Both the position numbers and the translations under genes were made by a program. Under the pieces are notes generated by a model. It saw nothing but the letters and a program-made list of their open reading frames with translations, had not been told where the DNA came from and made no database searches. A DNA stretch of 64,000 nt from Bacteroidaceae bacterium (lineage in GTDB: Bacteria; Bacteroidota; Bacteroidia; Bacteroidales; Barnesiellaceae_A): positions 1 through 64,000 of the forward strand of contig JAFUOV010000024.1 of the NCBI GenBank assembly GCA_017481745.1, given 5' to 3'. Every line of letters begins with the position of its first letter. Positions within the stretch are counted from its first letter, which is position 1. Positions 52,709 through 61,903 of the stretch are shown piece by piece.

Positions 52709-53245
52709 ATGAGCGAAATAACCGAAAGAAAATCTCTGCTTATTTATAGCATGGAAGGCGGCGCATGGTTGGGTGGATACCTTGTGCTACGTTTTATATG
52801 CAGCGTAGCGGGGACGTTGTCGCCCTTGTTCGATGCCTTGGCTCTTCTGATGTTTGCTTTCACTCCGTTTGTGCTCTATTACATTATGTTGCGTTATCAT
52901 CGAGAGAATGGATATCTGTCGGGTTTCTCATTGTTGTGGATGATGGGTATCATGCTGTTTTTCTTTGCATCGCTCATCTGCGCCATTCCCGAGTATGTTT
53001 TCTATCAATATATCAACCCCGACTATATAGCCAATGCCATGACTCAATCGGTAAAACTCATTGAGGATATGGGCTTGATGCAGAACGACGAAACATACAA
53101 CCAAATGCGACAACTTATAGAAGAGGGTACAACACCTACTGCCTTACAGATGATAATGTCGTCGATGTGGTCGAATGTATTTTTCGGCTCGTTGCTCTCG
53201 ATTGTTGTTGCCCCTATAGTAACACGCAAGAAGAATAAAGCATAA
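52709..53245 (+). CDS. DUF4199 membrane protein
   Basis: This 178-residue protein has about four membrane helices (near residues 20-40, 45-62, 72-95 and 155-172) and fits the DUF4199 family of Bacteroidetes, which is commonly placed beside a GT2 glycosyltransferase, as here (17 bases). The region between helices 3 and 4 contains PEYVFYQYINPDYIANAMTQ (key QYINPDYIA). Its function is unknown; helping a lipid-linked glycosyltransferase is a guess from context. Confidence 0.87.
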   Translation: MSEITERKSLLIYSMEGGAWLGGYLVLRFICSVAGTLSPLFDALALLMFAFTPFVLYYIMLRYHRENGYLSGFSLLWMMGIMLFFFASLICAIPEYVFYQYINPDYIANAMTQSVKLIEDMGLMQNDETYNQMRQLIEEGTTPTALQMIMSSMWSNVFFGSLLSIVVAPIVTRKKNKA

Positions 53246-53262
53246 CACTAAAATTACAATAT

Positions 53263-54198
53263 ATGGATATTTCATTGGTAATTCCTTTGTATAACGAAGC
53301 CGAGTCGCTGCCCGAGTTGGAAGCGTGGATAGCTCGTGTAATGAAAGAAAACAATTTCAGTTACGAAATATGGTTTGTCAACGATGGCAGTACCGACGAT
53401 TCTTGGAAGGTGATAGAGCAGTTGCGCGAGAAAAATCCTTGTGTCAAAGGTATCTCGTTCCGTCGCAACTATGGCAAGTCGCCGGCTTTGCATACCGGCT
53501 TCGAGAAGGTGCAAGGCGATGTCGTTATTACAATGGATGCCGACTTGCAAGATAGCCCCGACGAAATACCCGAGTTGTATCGCATGATTATGCAAGATGG
53601 CTACGACTTGGTATCGGGTTGGAAGAAAAAACGCTACGATCCTCTGTCGAAGACTATCCCTACCAAACTTTTTAATGCTACCGCACGCAAGGTAACAGGC
53701 ATCAAGTTGCACGACTTCAACTGTGGCTTGAAAGCTTATCGCCATGAGGTTGTCAAGTCTATCGAGGTGTATGGCGACATGCACCGCTATATGCCATACT
53801 TGGCAAAGAATGCCGGTTACAAACGCATCGGCGAGAAGGTTGTGCAACATCAGGCTCGTAAATATGGTACAACAAAATTTGGCTTAGACCGCTTTGTAAA
53901 TGGTTATCTCGACCTGATGACATTGTGGTTCTTCTCAAAATTTGCTGTAAAACCCATGCACTTCTTCGGTCTGTTGGGTAGCTTGATGTTTATCTTGGGA
54001 TTTATTGCTGTGCTCGTTGTCGTTATCATGAAGTTGTGCGACTTACGCACAGGCGTTACCGATTCGCCCTACTTCTATGTGTCGCTCACTTCGATGCTGT
54101 TGGGTACACAGCTTTTCCTCACCGGATTTTTGGGCGAACTTATCTCGCGCAATGCTTCGGAACGAAATAGTTATCATATCGCAAAAGTGCTTGATTGA
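53263..54198 (+). CDS. GT2 polyprenyl-phosphate glycosyltransferase (GtrB/DPM-like)
   Basis: This 311-residue enzyme probably moves a sugar from a nucleotide sugar to a polyprenyl phosphate. The GT-A core begins ISLVIPLYNEAESLPEL and contains FVNDGSTDDSW, the metal site MDADLQDSPDEIPEL (key DADLQD) and the acceptor region DFNCGLKAYRHEV. Two membrane helices sit at the C-terminus (about 228-252 and 270-290). It is coupled to the upstream DUF4199 gene, and the nitroreductase gene follows after 3 bases. The sugar and acceptor cannot be told. Confidence 0.92.
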   Translation: MDISLVIPLYNEAESLPELEAWIARVMKENNFSYEIWFVNDGSTDDSWKVIEQLREKNPCVKGISFRRNYGKSPALHTGFEKVQGDVVITMDADLQDSPDEIPELYRMIMQDGYDLVSGWKKKRYDPLSKTIPTKLFNATARKVTGIKLHDFNCGLKAYRHEVVKSIEVYGDMHRYMPYLAKNAGYKRIGEKVVQHQARKYGTTKFGLDRFVNGYLDLMTLWFFSKFAVKPMHFFGLLGSLMFILGFIAVLVVVIMKLCDLRTGVTDSPYFYVSLTSMLLGTQLFLTGFLGELISRNASERNSYHIAKVLD

Positions 54199-54201
54199 TA
54201 T

Positions 54202-54720
54202 ATGGACAATAAGAATATGCTTGCCTTGGCGCAACAAAGATACTCGGTGCGTAGTTTTACGTCGCAGCCCGTAGCCGACGAGGCATTGCAATATATACTC
54301 GAAGTGGCACGCTTGGCACCTTCGGCGGTCAATCTGCAACCTTGGTCGTTTGTAGTGGTGCGTGAGCGCTCGATGCTCGATAGCCTCGCTACCGTCTATG
54401 CCCGCGAGTGGTTTGCATCGGCACCTTGTTGCATCGTTGTGTGTGGCAATCACAATGAGGCTTGGCACCGTCGTTACGATGGTAAAGACCATTGCGACAT
54501 AGACATTGCCATTACTACTGAGCACTTGGCTTTGGCTGCTGCTGAGCAAGGCTTGGGTAGCTGCTGGGTATGCAACTTCGATGCCGCTGCCTGCAAGCAA
54601 CTATTGCAGTTGCCCGAAGGGGTTGAGCCTATTGTGTTATTGCCGATTGGTTATCCTGCGCAAGACAGTGTGCCCGAGAAGAAACGCAAAACATTAGAAG
54701 AGATAGTTACATGGCGATAA
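54202..54720 (+). CDS. Nitroreductase-family flavoprotein
   Basis: This 172-residue FMN-binding oxidoreductase has the family start QRYSVRSFTSQPV and the FMN-binding LAPSAVNLQPWSFVVV, then AAAEQGLGSCWVCNF and VLLPIGYPA near the end. It can reduce nitro groups or quinones with NAD(P)H; the real substrate is unknown. It sits inside the envelope operon and its stop overlaps the next gene by 10 bases. Confidence 0.92.
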   Translation: MDNKNMLALAQQRYSVRSFTSQPVADEALQYILEVARLAPSAVNLQPWSFVVVRERSMLDSLATVYAREWFASAPCCIVVCGNHNEAWHRRYDGKDHCDIDIAITTEHLALAAAEQGLGSCWVCNFDAAACKQLLQLPEGVEPIVLLPIGYPAQDSVPEKKRKTLEEIVTWR

Positions 54721-55220
54721 GGCGCTCATATATATTACTGGCAGTTGTGTTGTCGTTGCTGCTCACACTCTTGGTGGGTTGTGGGGGCTCGGGCTGTCAT
54801 GAAAACCGCAGTAGCATACCGCAAGCAGTCCTGTATGCCTCAAACTATCCCGACAAGAAAATAGCAATAGATTCTATATCGGTGTATGGCGTGGGACAGT
54901 CGCAAGGCTCGCTATTGCTCGATTGTGCAAGGGGCGTTTCGTCATTCAAGTTACCTTTTCGCAATGATGCCGATACGACACAGTTTGTCATTCGCTACGA
55001 AATGAAAGCATTGGCATCATCGCAATACAACGATACGCTCACATTTATTTATCGTCGTCATCCCTATTTCATCTCGGGCGATTGTGGAGTAGTATTCAAT
55101 TACTACATTGATGCTTTGCACTACACCCACAACGTGCTTGACTCGGCTGTGGTAGTTGCCAAAGAGGTCAATAATGTAGAACAAGAAACTGTCCGAATAT
55201 ACTACTATGTGGCAAATTAA
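54711..55220 (+). CDS. Lipoprotein of the DUF6452 type
   Basis: This 169-residue lipoprotein (lipobox LVGC) contains GCHENRSSIPQAVLYASNY and a beta-rich region DTTQFVIRYEMKALASSQYNDTLTFIYRRHPYFISGDCG (key YRRHPYFISGDCG), which match what I recall of the DUF6452 family in Bacteroidales. It overlaps the nitroreductase stop by 10 bases and the next gene's start by 14 bases. It is probably anchored in the outer membrane. A shared envelope role with the next protein is likely because the pair is usually found together. Confidence 0.8.
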   Translation: MAIRRSYILLAVVLSLLLTLLVGCGGSGCHENRSSIPQAVLYASNYPDKKIAIDSISVYGVGQSQGSLLLDCARGVSSFKLPFRNDADTTQFVIRYEMKALASSQYNDTLTFIYRRHPYFISGDCGVVFNYYIDALHYTHNVLDSAVVVAKEVNNVEQETVRIYYYVAN

Positions 55221-56064
55221 GACAAAAATACTCGCCATTATAAGTGTTGTGCTTATATCGTGTGTGTGCCTTCCTGTTGCTGCACAGCGGGTGGTTACGC
55301 CTGTCGAGAGCAACGACCTGCCCATAGAGTTGCAAAAGAAGGAGGCTGCCAAAGCCTCTAAAGCGGCTAAAGAGCAAGTAGAAAAGGCTGCGCAAAGCAA
55401 GAAAGACTCGGTCGATGTTGCCGCAACGGATACAACTCTTGCCGAAAAGAAACAAGAAGAGGTGTTTCGTGGCATTTTGTTGACTGCCGATATTTCAGCA
55501 CCTATAATGAATCTTTTCGGAACACAATATGGCAACTACGAGGTGGCACTCGAGGTCGACCTTTTGCACCGTTTCTTCCCTGTCGTAGAGGTAGGTGTGG
55601 GACACGCCAATTATACGCCCGAGGGAAATAACTACACCTTCCTATGCAATCCATCGGTATATGGACGAGTGGGTCTTAATTACAACTTCTTCTACAAGAG
55701 CCCTGCCAATAGTTTCATTGCTGTTGGTGTGCGATATGGCTTGTCGGCTTTCTCGTGTTCATTGCAGAATGTTACACTATCCGATCCCTATTGGGGTATC
55801 GACTATGTAACAAATACCCCGCAGCAGAACGCCTTTGCACATTGGGGCGAGTTGGTGGCGGCGTTGCGAGTACAAGTATATAAGAACTTCTATATGGGCT
55901 TCAGTGGCAGATACCGCATACTCATAGGTTGTAGTGCATCGGACTATGGTGAGCCATATTTTATACCTGGATTTGGTCCTAAAAATTCGGGATTTGGTTT
56001 TACATATGTAGTGGGTTACAATCTGCCCATCGGTACAAAAAAGAAAGAGATAAAATTACCTTGA
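55207..56064 (+). CDS. Outer-membrane protein of the DUF6048 type
   Basis: This 285-residue protein has a signal peptide (MWQIKTKILAIISVVLISCVCLPVAAQ) and an Ala/Lys-rich helical linker (about 35-75, KKEAAKASKAAKEQVEKAAQSK, key AKASKAAKEQVEK). A beta-barrel domain follows from about residue 95 (GNYEVALEVDLLHRFFPVVEVGVGHANY) to the end (GFGFTYVVGYNLPIG). This fits the DUF6048 family next to DUF6452 proteins. The barrel should lie in the outer membrane. Function unknown. Confidence 0.82.
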   Translation: MWQIKTKILAIISVVLISCVCLPVAAQRVVTPVESNDLPIELQKKEAAKASKAAKEQVEKAAQSKKDSVDVAATDTTLAEKKQEEVFRGILLTADISAPIMNLFGTQYGNYEVALEVDLLHRFFPVVEVGVGHANYTPEGNNYTFLCNPSVYGRVGLNYNFFYKSPANSFIAVGVRYGLSAFSCSLQNVTLSDPYWGIDYVTNTPQQNAFAHWGELVAALRVQVYKNFYMGFSGRYRILIGCSASDYGEPYFIPGFGPKNSGFGFTYVVGYNLPIGTKKKEIKLP

Positions 56065-56067
56065 TAT

Positions 56068-57315
56068 ATGGAAAATTGGCGTACAACCTTGTTGGGTTGG
56101 TTGCATATAACAACCGACCAATTGTCGTGGGTAGAGCAGTTGGCATATGCGGCTATCATTCTGCTGGTGGTCGTGTTGGTCGATAGAATTTCAAAGATAA
56201 TACTCAACAAAGTGTTGTCGAAGGTGGTGCGTGCCTCTAAAGCCAAGTGGGACGATGTACTGCTTGACCAAAAGGTGCTCGATAAGCTTGTTGCCATTAT
56301 TCCTGCTATATTGTTGGTGTTGTTCTTACCTTTTATATTTATGAACAGCGAGGCGATTTATACCCTTGCGCAACGCTTGTGCTGGATATATCTGGTAGGT
56401 GTTGTTCTGGCGTTTATCGTATCGGCATTGTCGGCACTCACACATATCTTGGAGGATAGCGATACCTTCCGAAACAAGCCCGTCAAAGGTGCTATACAGA
56501 TGATACAAGTAGTCTTTATATTGCTGGGTATCATCATCATGATAAGCATCATGTTAGACAAGTCGCCAACATATCTGCTCACAGGTATTGGTGCCTCGGC
56601 TGCGATATTGATGTTGGTTTTTCAAGACCTTATTCTGGGACTTGTTGCCGGCATACAACTCTCTGCCAACAAGATGATGCAAGTGGGCGACTGGGTAGAG
56701 GTGAAAGACAAAGGTATAGATGGTACGGTTATTGAGATTACGCTTACCACTGTCAAGGTGCGTAATTGGAACTATACCGTCTCGACCATACAGCCACAAG
56801 CCTTGGTCAATGGCTCGTTTGTCAATTGGTCAAACATGTTCCGCTCGGGTGGACGTCGTGTTGCCCGCGTGGTTAATATAGATGTGCGCTCGGTGCGTTT
56901 CATGACTTCCGAAGAATTGGAAGTATGGCGCGAGAACAAGCTCTTGTCGTCGTTTATTGCCGACAATCAGGAGCGCATGGCAAAGGCGATTGAGAGTGGC
57001 GATACTGTTACTGCCGATGCGTTGCGTATTACCAACCTTACGTTGTACCGTAACTTTGTGCAGAGTTATGTGCAGTCGATGCCTACCTGCAATAAGGACT
57101 TTCTCTCGATGGTGCGCCTGATGGAGCCTACGGCTCATGGCATACCTATGCAACTATATTTCTTCACCAACGATACAGCCTGGGTCGTTTATGAAGGAAT
57201 ACAATCGAGTGTCTTTGAGTATATTATCGCCATTGCGCCCGAGTTTGGCATCCGCTTCTTCCAGCTGCCTACGGGTGGCGACTTGCAATCGCAAGACAAT
57301 GCAATAAAGCAATAA
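56068..57315 (+). CDS. MscS-family mechanosensitive ion channel (YbdG-like)
   Basis: This 415-residue inner-membrane channel lets ions pass under membrane stretch. Four to five helices (near residues 25-50, 78-100, 105-130, 145-165 and 175-198) come before the pore helix ASAAILMLVFQDLILGLVAGIQLSANK, and the beta domain has the MscS motif DWVEVKDKGIDGTVIEITLTTVKVRNWNYTVSTIQPQALV (key VEVKDKGIDGTV). The C-terminal domain is longer than in MscS, as in YbdG. It ends the envelope operon (52,709-57,315). Confidence 0.92.
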   Translation: MENWRTTLLGWLHITTDQLSWVEQLAYAAIILLVVVLVDRISKIILNKVLSKVVRASKAKWDDVLLDQKVLDKLVAIIPAILLVLFLPFIFMNSEAIYTLAQRLCWIYLVGVVLAFIVSALSALTHILEDSDTFRNKPVKGAIQMIQVVFILLGIIIMISIMLDKSPTYLLTGIGASAAILMLVFQDLILGLVAGIQLSANKMMQVGDWVEVKDKGIDGTVIEITLTTVKVRNWNYTVSTIQPQALVNGSFVNWSNMFRSGGRRVARVVNIDVRSVRFMTSEELEVWRENKLLSSFIADNQERMAKAIESGDTVTADALRITNLTLYRNFVQSYVQSMPTCNKDFLSMVRLMEPTAHGIPMQLYFFTNDTAWVVYEGIQSSVFEYIIAIAPEFGIRFFQLPTGGDLQSQDNAIKQ

Positions 57316-57322
57316 GAGTTTC

Positions 57323-57778
57323 TTACAACAACTGCTCGTAAGTAGGAATGTCGGGTAGGAAAGTGCACTGCCGTTTTGCATAGTCGATGTGGCAGCAGTA
57401 GTGTGTTATTCCGTTCGATACAATGATATAGGGCACTTGATATACCATGTTGTACCGTACAATCTGGTCGAAAACCTCTTGTGATATTGCTACGTGTGGT
57501 GCTTTATACTCAATGAGTACAAGTGCATTGCCCTGTGCATCGTAGGCAATACTATCGCATCGACGAGGGCGACCATTGAGCGTGAGCGATATCTCATTGC
57601 CTATACGACCCGACGGAAAGCCGCGATGTGATGTAAGGAATGCCACAAAGTGTTGTCTCACCCACTCCTCGGGGGTGAGTGCTACGTATCGGCGACGGGT
57701 AGCATCCCATATAGCTATGCTTTTGTCGACGTTCTGTTTGAGGCGGTAGTCGTATGTTGGCAAATTGAGTTCTATCAT
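57323..57778 (-). CDS. HSDR_N-type PD-(D/E)XK nuclease-like protein
   Basis: This 151-residue stand-alone protein resembles the N-terminal domain of type I restriction HsdR subunits. The catalytic region is CDSIAYDAQGNALVLIEYKAP (key D, then ExK in IEYKAP), with PEEWVRQHFVAFLTSHRGFP upstream and QIVRYNMVYQVPYIIVSNG after. Such short proteins are common in Bacteroidales and are not part of a restriction system. Here no HsdM or HsdS genes are near, so restriction is unlikely. The role may be DNA cleavage or repair. Confidence 0.87.
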   Translation of the reverse strand: MIELNLPTYDYRLKQNVDKSIAIWDATRRRYVALTPEEWVRQHFVAFLTSHRGFPSGRIGNEISLTLNGRPRRCDSIAYDAQGNALVLIEYKAPHVAISQEVFDQIVRYNMVYQVPYIIVSNGITHYCCHIDYAKRQCTFLPDIPTYEQLL

Positions 57779-57880
57779 GTTGCCCTAAAAATTTGCGAGT
57801 TCGTAATCTTATATGTAATTTTACCCAAAATTACACCAAACATCTGTTTTGTGCAAATAATGTAGTAAACTTTTGTCGCC

Positions 57881-58906
57881 ATGGCAAAGAAAGATAGCAA
57901 CCTCTACTTAGAGATATTAAAGGATATTCGCAATAAAAACTTCAAGCCTGTCTACTTCTTGATGGGCGAGGAGAGCTATTTTATCGACCTCATTACCGAT
58001 GCCATTATCGAAAATGCACTTACCGACGACGAGCGCGATTTCAATCAGACGATTATGTATGGCTCGGATGTCGACAATTATGCTACGGTGGTCAATGCTG
58101 CCAAGCGCTATCCTATGATGGCTCAGCGCCAGCTGGTTGTAGTGAAAGAGGCGCAACAAATATCCAACATCGAGCTGCTGTCGTTCTACCTGAAGCAACC
58201 GCTTGCCAGCACTATATTGGTTATCAATCACAAGCATGGTGTGGTGAAGAGCAAAAAACTGCTGAGTGAAGTGGAACAAGTGGGTGTGTTGTATGAGTCG
58301 AAAAAGCTATACGACAATCAGTTGCCGGCATTCATCAACAACTATGTGGCTGCATCGGGACGTACTATCGAAAACAAAGCCATGCAGATGATAGCCGACT
58401 TTATAGGCAGCGACCTCAATCGGCTGACGAGCGAGTTGGATAAGCTACGTATCTCGATGGGCGAAGCAAATACACGTATTACGCCCGACGATGTTGAGCG
58501 CAATGTGGGTGTAAGTAAGGACTTTAACAACTTCGAGCTGCTCAATGCTATCGTTACCCGCAATGTCATAAAAGCCAATCAGATAGTAAATTACTTCGAG
58601 CGTAATCCCAAAAGCAATCCCTTTGTGGTAACAATCAGTGTCTTGTTTGGATTTTTCTCCAACTTGATGATAGCCTACTTTGCAACAGACAAGAGTGAGC
58701 AAGGCTTGATGCAGGAGTTGAAGTTGCGCTCAACCTTCCAGGCGCGCGACTATGTAACGGCTATGCGCAATTACAACGCCTTCAAGTGTATAGATGTGAT
58801 TGCTTTGTTGCGGCAATATGATGCCCGGTCAAAGGGTATAGGAGCTACAAGCAGCACTACCGAGGGCGAGTTGCTACGTGAAATGGTGTATAAAATTATG
58901 CACTGA
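57881..58906 (+). CDS. holA: DNA polymerase III delta subunit
   Basis: HolA opens the sliding clamp as part of the clamp loader. The 341-residue protein has the delta N-terminal domain (FKPVYFLMGEESYFIDLITDAI), then KRYPMMAQRQLVVVKEAQ, and the domain III helices that meet the other clamp loader subunits (EGELLREMVYKI at the end). Its length matches the family. It stands alone and divergent from the HSDR_N gene. Confidence 0.93.
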   Translation: MAKKDSNLYLEILKDIRNKNFKPVYFLMGEESYFIDLITDAIIENALTDDERDFNQTIMYGSDVDNYATVVNAAKRYPMMAQRQLVVVKEAQQISNIELLSFYLKQPLASTILVINHKHGVVKSKKLLSEVEQVGVLYESKKLYDNQLPAFINNYVAASGRTIENKAMQMIADFIGSDLNRLTSELDKLRISMGEANTRITPDDVERNVGVSKDFNNFELLNAIVTRNVIKANQIVNYFERNPKSNPFVVTISVLFGFFSNLMIAYFATDKSEQGLMQELKLRSTFQARDYVTAMRNYNAFKCIDVIALLRQYDARSKGIGATSSTTEGELLREMVYKIMH

Positions 58907-58915
58907 TTGTTCCGT

Positions 58916-59602
58916 CTACCATATGCGGAATTGGTAGGCAAGGCTCACAAGAAAACCTCTATTGGCAGATGAACCATAGAATACATCGCTCTTACGGTTG
59001 CCGTAGATATCGCCCAATCCAAAGTAATAACGACCTTCCAATATAATAATGTGGCGGTTGAGGCGCAACTCAACACCCAAGCCTCCTGTTATACCATAGT
59101 CGAAGATATTCTTTACGGGCATATTGTATACCTCGGGTATCTTGTTGCGGTCGTTGAATGTGGGTGGGTTGTTTATATCGAAGTTGCCCTCTTTGTTGTC
59201 GTTGAGTAATATTCCTACTTGAGGACCTAAGTTTACAAATCCATGAACCTTCTCGCTACCAAAGTATATGTGTGCCAAGAAAGGTATCTCCAAGTAATTG
59301 AGTGTGCGGCGATAGTTGTAAGGGTCTTCCTCAAATGTTTCGTCCCAACCGCGTTGTGAAAAGTTGGCTTCTACAATCAATCCGAATATCTTCTCCTCGA
59401 TATAACGCATCGTTACACCGGCAGTAGTACCTACCCATGTGTTCTGTTCTATTGAAGGCGAGAATGCCATGCTGGGTAGCGTTACACCGCCCTTTACGCC
59501 CACCGACAACTCTCGCTTGAAGTTGGGGTCGCGTACCTGTGCCGTAGAGAAGGCATAAGAGCAGAGTAGCAATATTGCGGTTATGATTATACTCTTTTTC
59601 AT
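58916..59602 (-). CDS. Outer-membrane beta-barrel protein (PorT-like)
   Basis: This 228-residue protein has a signal peptide (MKKSIIITAILLLCSYAFSTAQ) and eight or so beta-strands typical of the OMP_b-brl_2/PorT family (VGVKGGVTLPSMAF, VGTTAGVTMRYIEEKIFGLIVEANFSQRGW, YLEIPFLAHIYFG, FGITGGLGVELRLNRHIIILEGRYYFGLGDIY), ending in YQFRIW. PorT proteins are linked to the type IX secretion system, but other members are generic barrels, so secretion is not implied. It begins 3 bases after the LysM protein stop, in one operon. Confidence 0.87.
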   Translation of the reverse strand: MKKSIIITAILLLCSYAFSTAQVRDPNFKRELSVGVKGGVTLPSMAFSPSIEQNTWVGTTAGVTMRYIEEKIFGLIVEANFSQRGWDETFEEDPYNYRRTLNYLEIPFLAHIYFGSEKVHGFVNLGPQVGILLNDNKEGNFDINNPPTFNDRNKIPEVYNMPVKNIFDYGITGGLGVELRLNRHIIILEGRYYFGLGDIYGNRKSDVFYGSSANRGFLVSLAYQFRIW

Positions 59603-59605
59603 CTC

Positions 59606-61675
59606 TTATTCGCTTATCTTTTCAATCTTCATGTTGGGCGACAAGTGTACGAAGTAGAACGACTTGTTGATAAATCCGCTCCAATTGTTGATGCGCTCAA
59701 ATCGGAAGTCGGTCTGTATAGAGTTCGATTTGCTCTTCAATTCGTAGTTGGCAAAGTTCTTGCCATTCTCGGCTATCGCGCTCATAAAGTACATGCCTGT
59801 ATCGAAGCCTAAGAGTGCATATTTGGGGCTTGCATTTTTCATCTCTTTGTTGTACCAATAGAGATATTTAAGGCTCAAATCGTACATTCGGCTATCGTCG
59901 GGTGTTGCATAAAAACGTGTGTATATGTATGTGTCGAGGCGATAGAACTCGTCGAGGTTACGATTGATTTGGGGTACCCAACTCGGGTGTCCGAAGAGCG
60001 ATACTTGGCATTGTGGTGTATTCTCTACAAAGTAGTTGAGCGAAGGAAGTATCTGTGCAGGGACTTCTTTCTTGTTGGAAGTGGGAACAAATACTACCGA
60101 GAGTGCATTGCCTATTGTTGTCAAATCCTCGGGCTTGAGCGTGTTGCTGTATTGGCAAGTCGAGTAGGGGATGTGGCGCTCATTGAGCTCACCCTTCAGC
60201 AACTCGATAAACTCGTTGTTGCTATCGGCACTCTCTTTATCTTCCAAGAAAACAATATCTCTGTTTCTGAACAACTTGACAAAACGTGCTACCGTCTCGG
60301 CATATAGATATGCACCCGGAATATTGGTTTGGAATACGCGCGAGTTGGTGTTTATTTTCTCATTTTTCATCGAGAAGGTATTCACTACGTTGATGTCATA
60401 TTGTTCGCCAAAGTCGGCTATAAGGTCTATTGCTTCGTCTTGGTCGGGTGCGATAATGAGGTCCATTGTAGTCATTTGGGGGCGTTGCAAGATGTTGCGA
60501 ACAACCTCGGTCGAGCCCTCGCTATCGTATGCCGACAGCATGATTGAGTAGCCTTGACGTTTCAAGCTATCGACTGCGAGGAGAAATCCTTGGTAGTACT
60601 CGGTATACAACTCCGATTTTAAGTTATTCTCTTCTTTGAGCATGAAGGGCAGTATAACCGCTACGTTGATGTGGTCGGCATCCTTGCGGGTGTATATGCG
60701 GTTGTATAGCTCCTCGAGATATTCGGTGGAGTTTTCGTTATTGGCTTTTGCAGTTTCAGCCTCTTTCACCGGCTCTATCTCGGGCAGATTGATTACTGTT
60801 CCCTCGCGTACTGTGCGTATGGAGGGGTTGACAGCTCGCAAGTCGGCTATTGTTACGCCAAACTTTTGTGCGATGCTGTAATATGTCTCTTTTTTCTTGG
60901 CAACATACGTTTCATACACTTTCTCGGGTTCTGCCTCTTTTACACTCTCTTGTGTGTTGCTCGGTGTGGTTTCTACAGGTTTTTCTGTTGTTTCTGCAAC
61001 TTCCTCTTTAACAGATGCCTTCTCTTGCGAAGGTACTCTGATAACCGAACCTCTTGCCAGCTTCGACGGCTTGATGCCGGGATTGGCGCGCATGATGCTT
61101 TCAACGTCCGACTTATATTGACGGGCTATTGCATATAGCGTTTCGCCGGCTGTGATGGTGTGGTAGATGTACGATTGATTGTCGCTATTTGTCTTTTTGC
61201 TTTTCGATGTCGATTGTGCTGTTGTTGATGATGCCTTCTTGCTGCCTTCCTTTTGCGGTATCAGCAATTTGTCGCCGGCATTGATGCGCTTGATTGAGCC
61301 GGGATTGAGCTGGCTTATCTCGTCGACGGTTACGCCATACATCTTGGCTATGGCATAGAGCGTTTCGCCACGCTTGATGGTGTGCTCAAAGGGTGCGGTT
61401 GTTCCGGTACTCTCGGTCGATGCGCTATCGTCTACCTGGATGAATAGTATCTGACCGCGCTTCAATCCATTCTTTGCCGAGGGATTGTATTTGATAATAT
61501 CCTCTTTTGAGATATTGAGTTTCTTTGAGACATTATAAAATCCTTCGCCTTGTACTACCTTGTATACATAGTACTCCTTGCCGTTCATTGTCTTGGTGGG
61601 CAAGTTGCTTAATTGGGCTGCTACACTCATGGCAAGGCAGCACAGAAGGCTTGTTATGGCTATTTTTATGTTCAT
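59606..61675 (-). CDS. LysM protein with a periplasmic-binding-protein-like domain
   Basis: This 689-residue protein has a signal peptide (MNIKIAITSLLCCLAMSVAAQ). Four LysM modules sit at about residues 35-79, 97-140, 171-215 and 256-298 (for example HTIKRGETLYAIAKMYGVT and TYVAKKKETYYSIAQKFGVT), which bind peptidoglycan. The linkers between them are rich in Ser, Thr, Lys, Glu and Pro. From about 330 to the end a type I periplasmic binding-protein fold follows (INVAVILPFMLKEENNLKSELYTEYYQGFLLAVDSLKRQG, key INVAVILPFML; then DLIAPDQDEAIDLIADFG), as in amino acid ABC transporter receptors. It may sense a wall or nutrient signal. It opens an operon with the PorT-like gene. Confidence 0.9.
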   Translation of the reverse strand: MNIKIAITSLLCCLAMSVAAQLSNLPTKTMNGKEYYVYKVVQGEGFYNVSKKLNISKEDIIKYNPSAKNGLKRGQILFIQVDDSASTESTGTTAPFEHTIKRGETLYAIAKMYGVTVDEISQLNPGSIKRINAGDKLLIPQKEGSKKASSTTAQSTSKSKKTNSDNQSYIYHTITAGETLYAIARQYKSDVESIMRANPGIKPSKLARGSVIRVPSQEKASVKEEVAETTEKPVETTPSNTQESVKEAEPEKVYETYVAKKKETYYSIAQKFGVTIADLRAVNPSIRTVREGTVINLPEIEPVKEAETAKANNENSTEYLEELYNRIYTRKDADHINVAVILPFMLKEENNLKSELYTEYYQGFLLAVDSLKRQGYSIMLSAYDSEGSTEVVRNILQRPQMTTMDLIIAPDQDEAIDLIADFGEQYDINVVNTFSMKNEKINTNSRVFQTNIPGAYLYAETVARFVKLFRNRDIVFLEDKESADSNNEFIELLKGELNERHIPYSTCQYSNTLKPEDLTTIGNALSVVFVPTSNKKEVPAQILPSLNYFVENTPQCQVSLFGHPSWVPQINRNLDEFYRLDTYIYTRFYATPDDSRMYDLSLKYLYWYNKEMKNASPKYALLGFDTGMYFMSAIAENGKNFANYELKSKSNSIQTDFRFERINNWSGFINKSFYFVHLSPNMKIEKISE

Positions 61676-61717
61676 GTTTTACTCTTAAGACAGCGTTTGT
61701 TCAAGTATATATTCCCG

Positions 61718-61749
61718 ACAAAGTTACAAATAATTCGTTGCTTGTGCAA
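61718..61749 (-). promoter_or_regulatory. Promoter of the LysM/PorT-like operon
   Basis: The minus strand has TTG (61,749-61,747), a 20-base spacer and TAACTTTGT (61,726-61,718), a full consensus match. The leader is about 40 bases. Confidence 0.75.
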
Positions 61750-61808
61750 TGAAATGGCGGTGCTTTGTATATAAAATTATTTTTAACCGATGTTTGCTGT
61801 TTCTACGA

Positions 61809-61839
61809 TTGCGATATGGAGTAAATTTACTAACTTTGT
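61809..61839 (+). promoter_or_regulatory. Promoter of the type B sorting-domain gene
   Basis: TTG (61,809-61,811), a 19-base spacer and TAACTTTGT (61,831-61,839) match the consensus. It is divergent from the LysM promoter, 60 bases away. Confidence 0.7.
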
Positions 61840-61903
61840 TCTGTTGGATATTCAATAAACTGCCATATTCTGCGTTAGAATATATAGATATAAATGTAGA
61901 CAG

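Noticed and set aside
57323-57778. A type I restriction system
   Set aside because: Only an HSDR_N-like domain is present, with no methylase, specificity or helicase gene nearby.
58916-59602. Treating the barrel protein as proof of type IX secretion
   Set aside because: PorT-like barrels are a broad family, and no other secretion-system component lies in the window.
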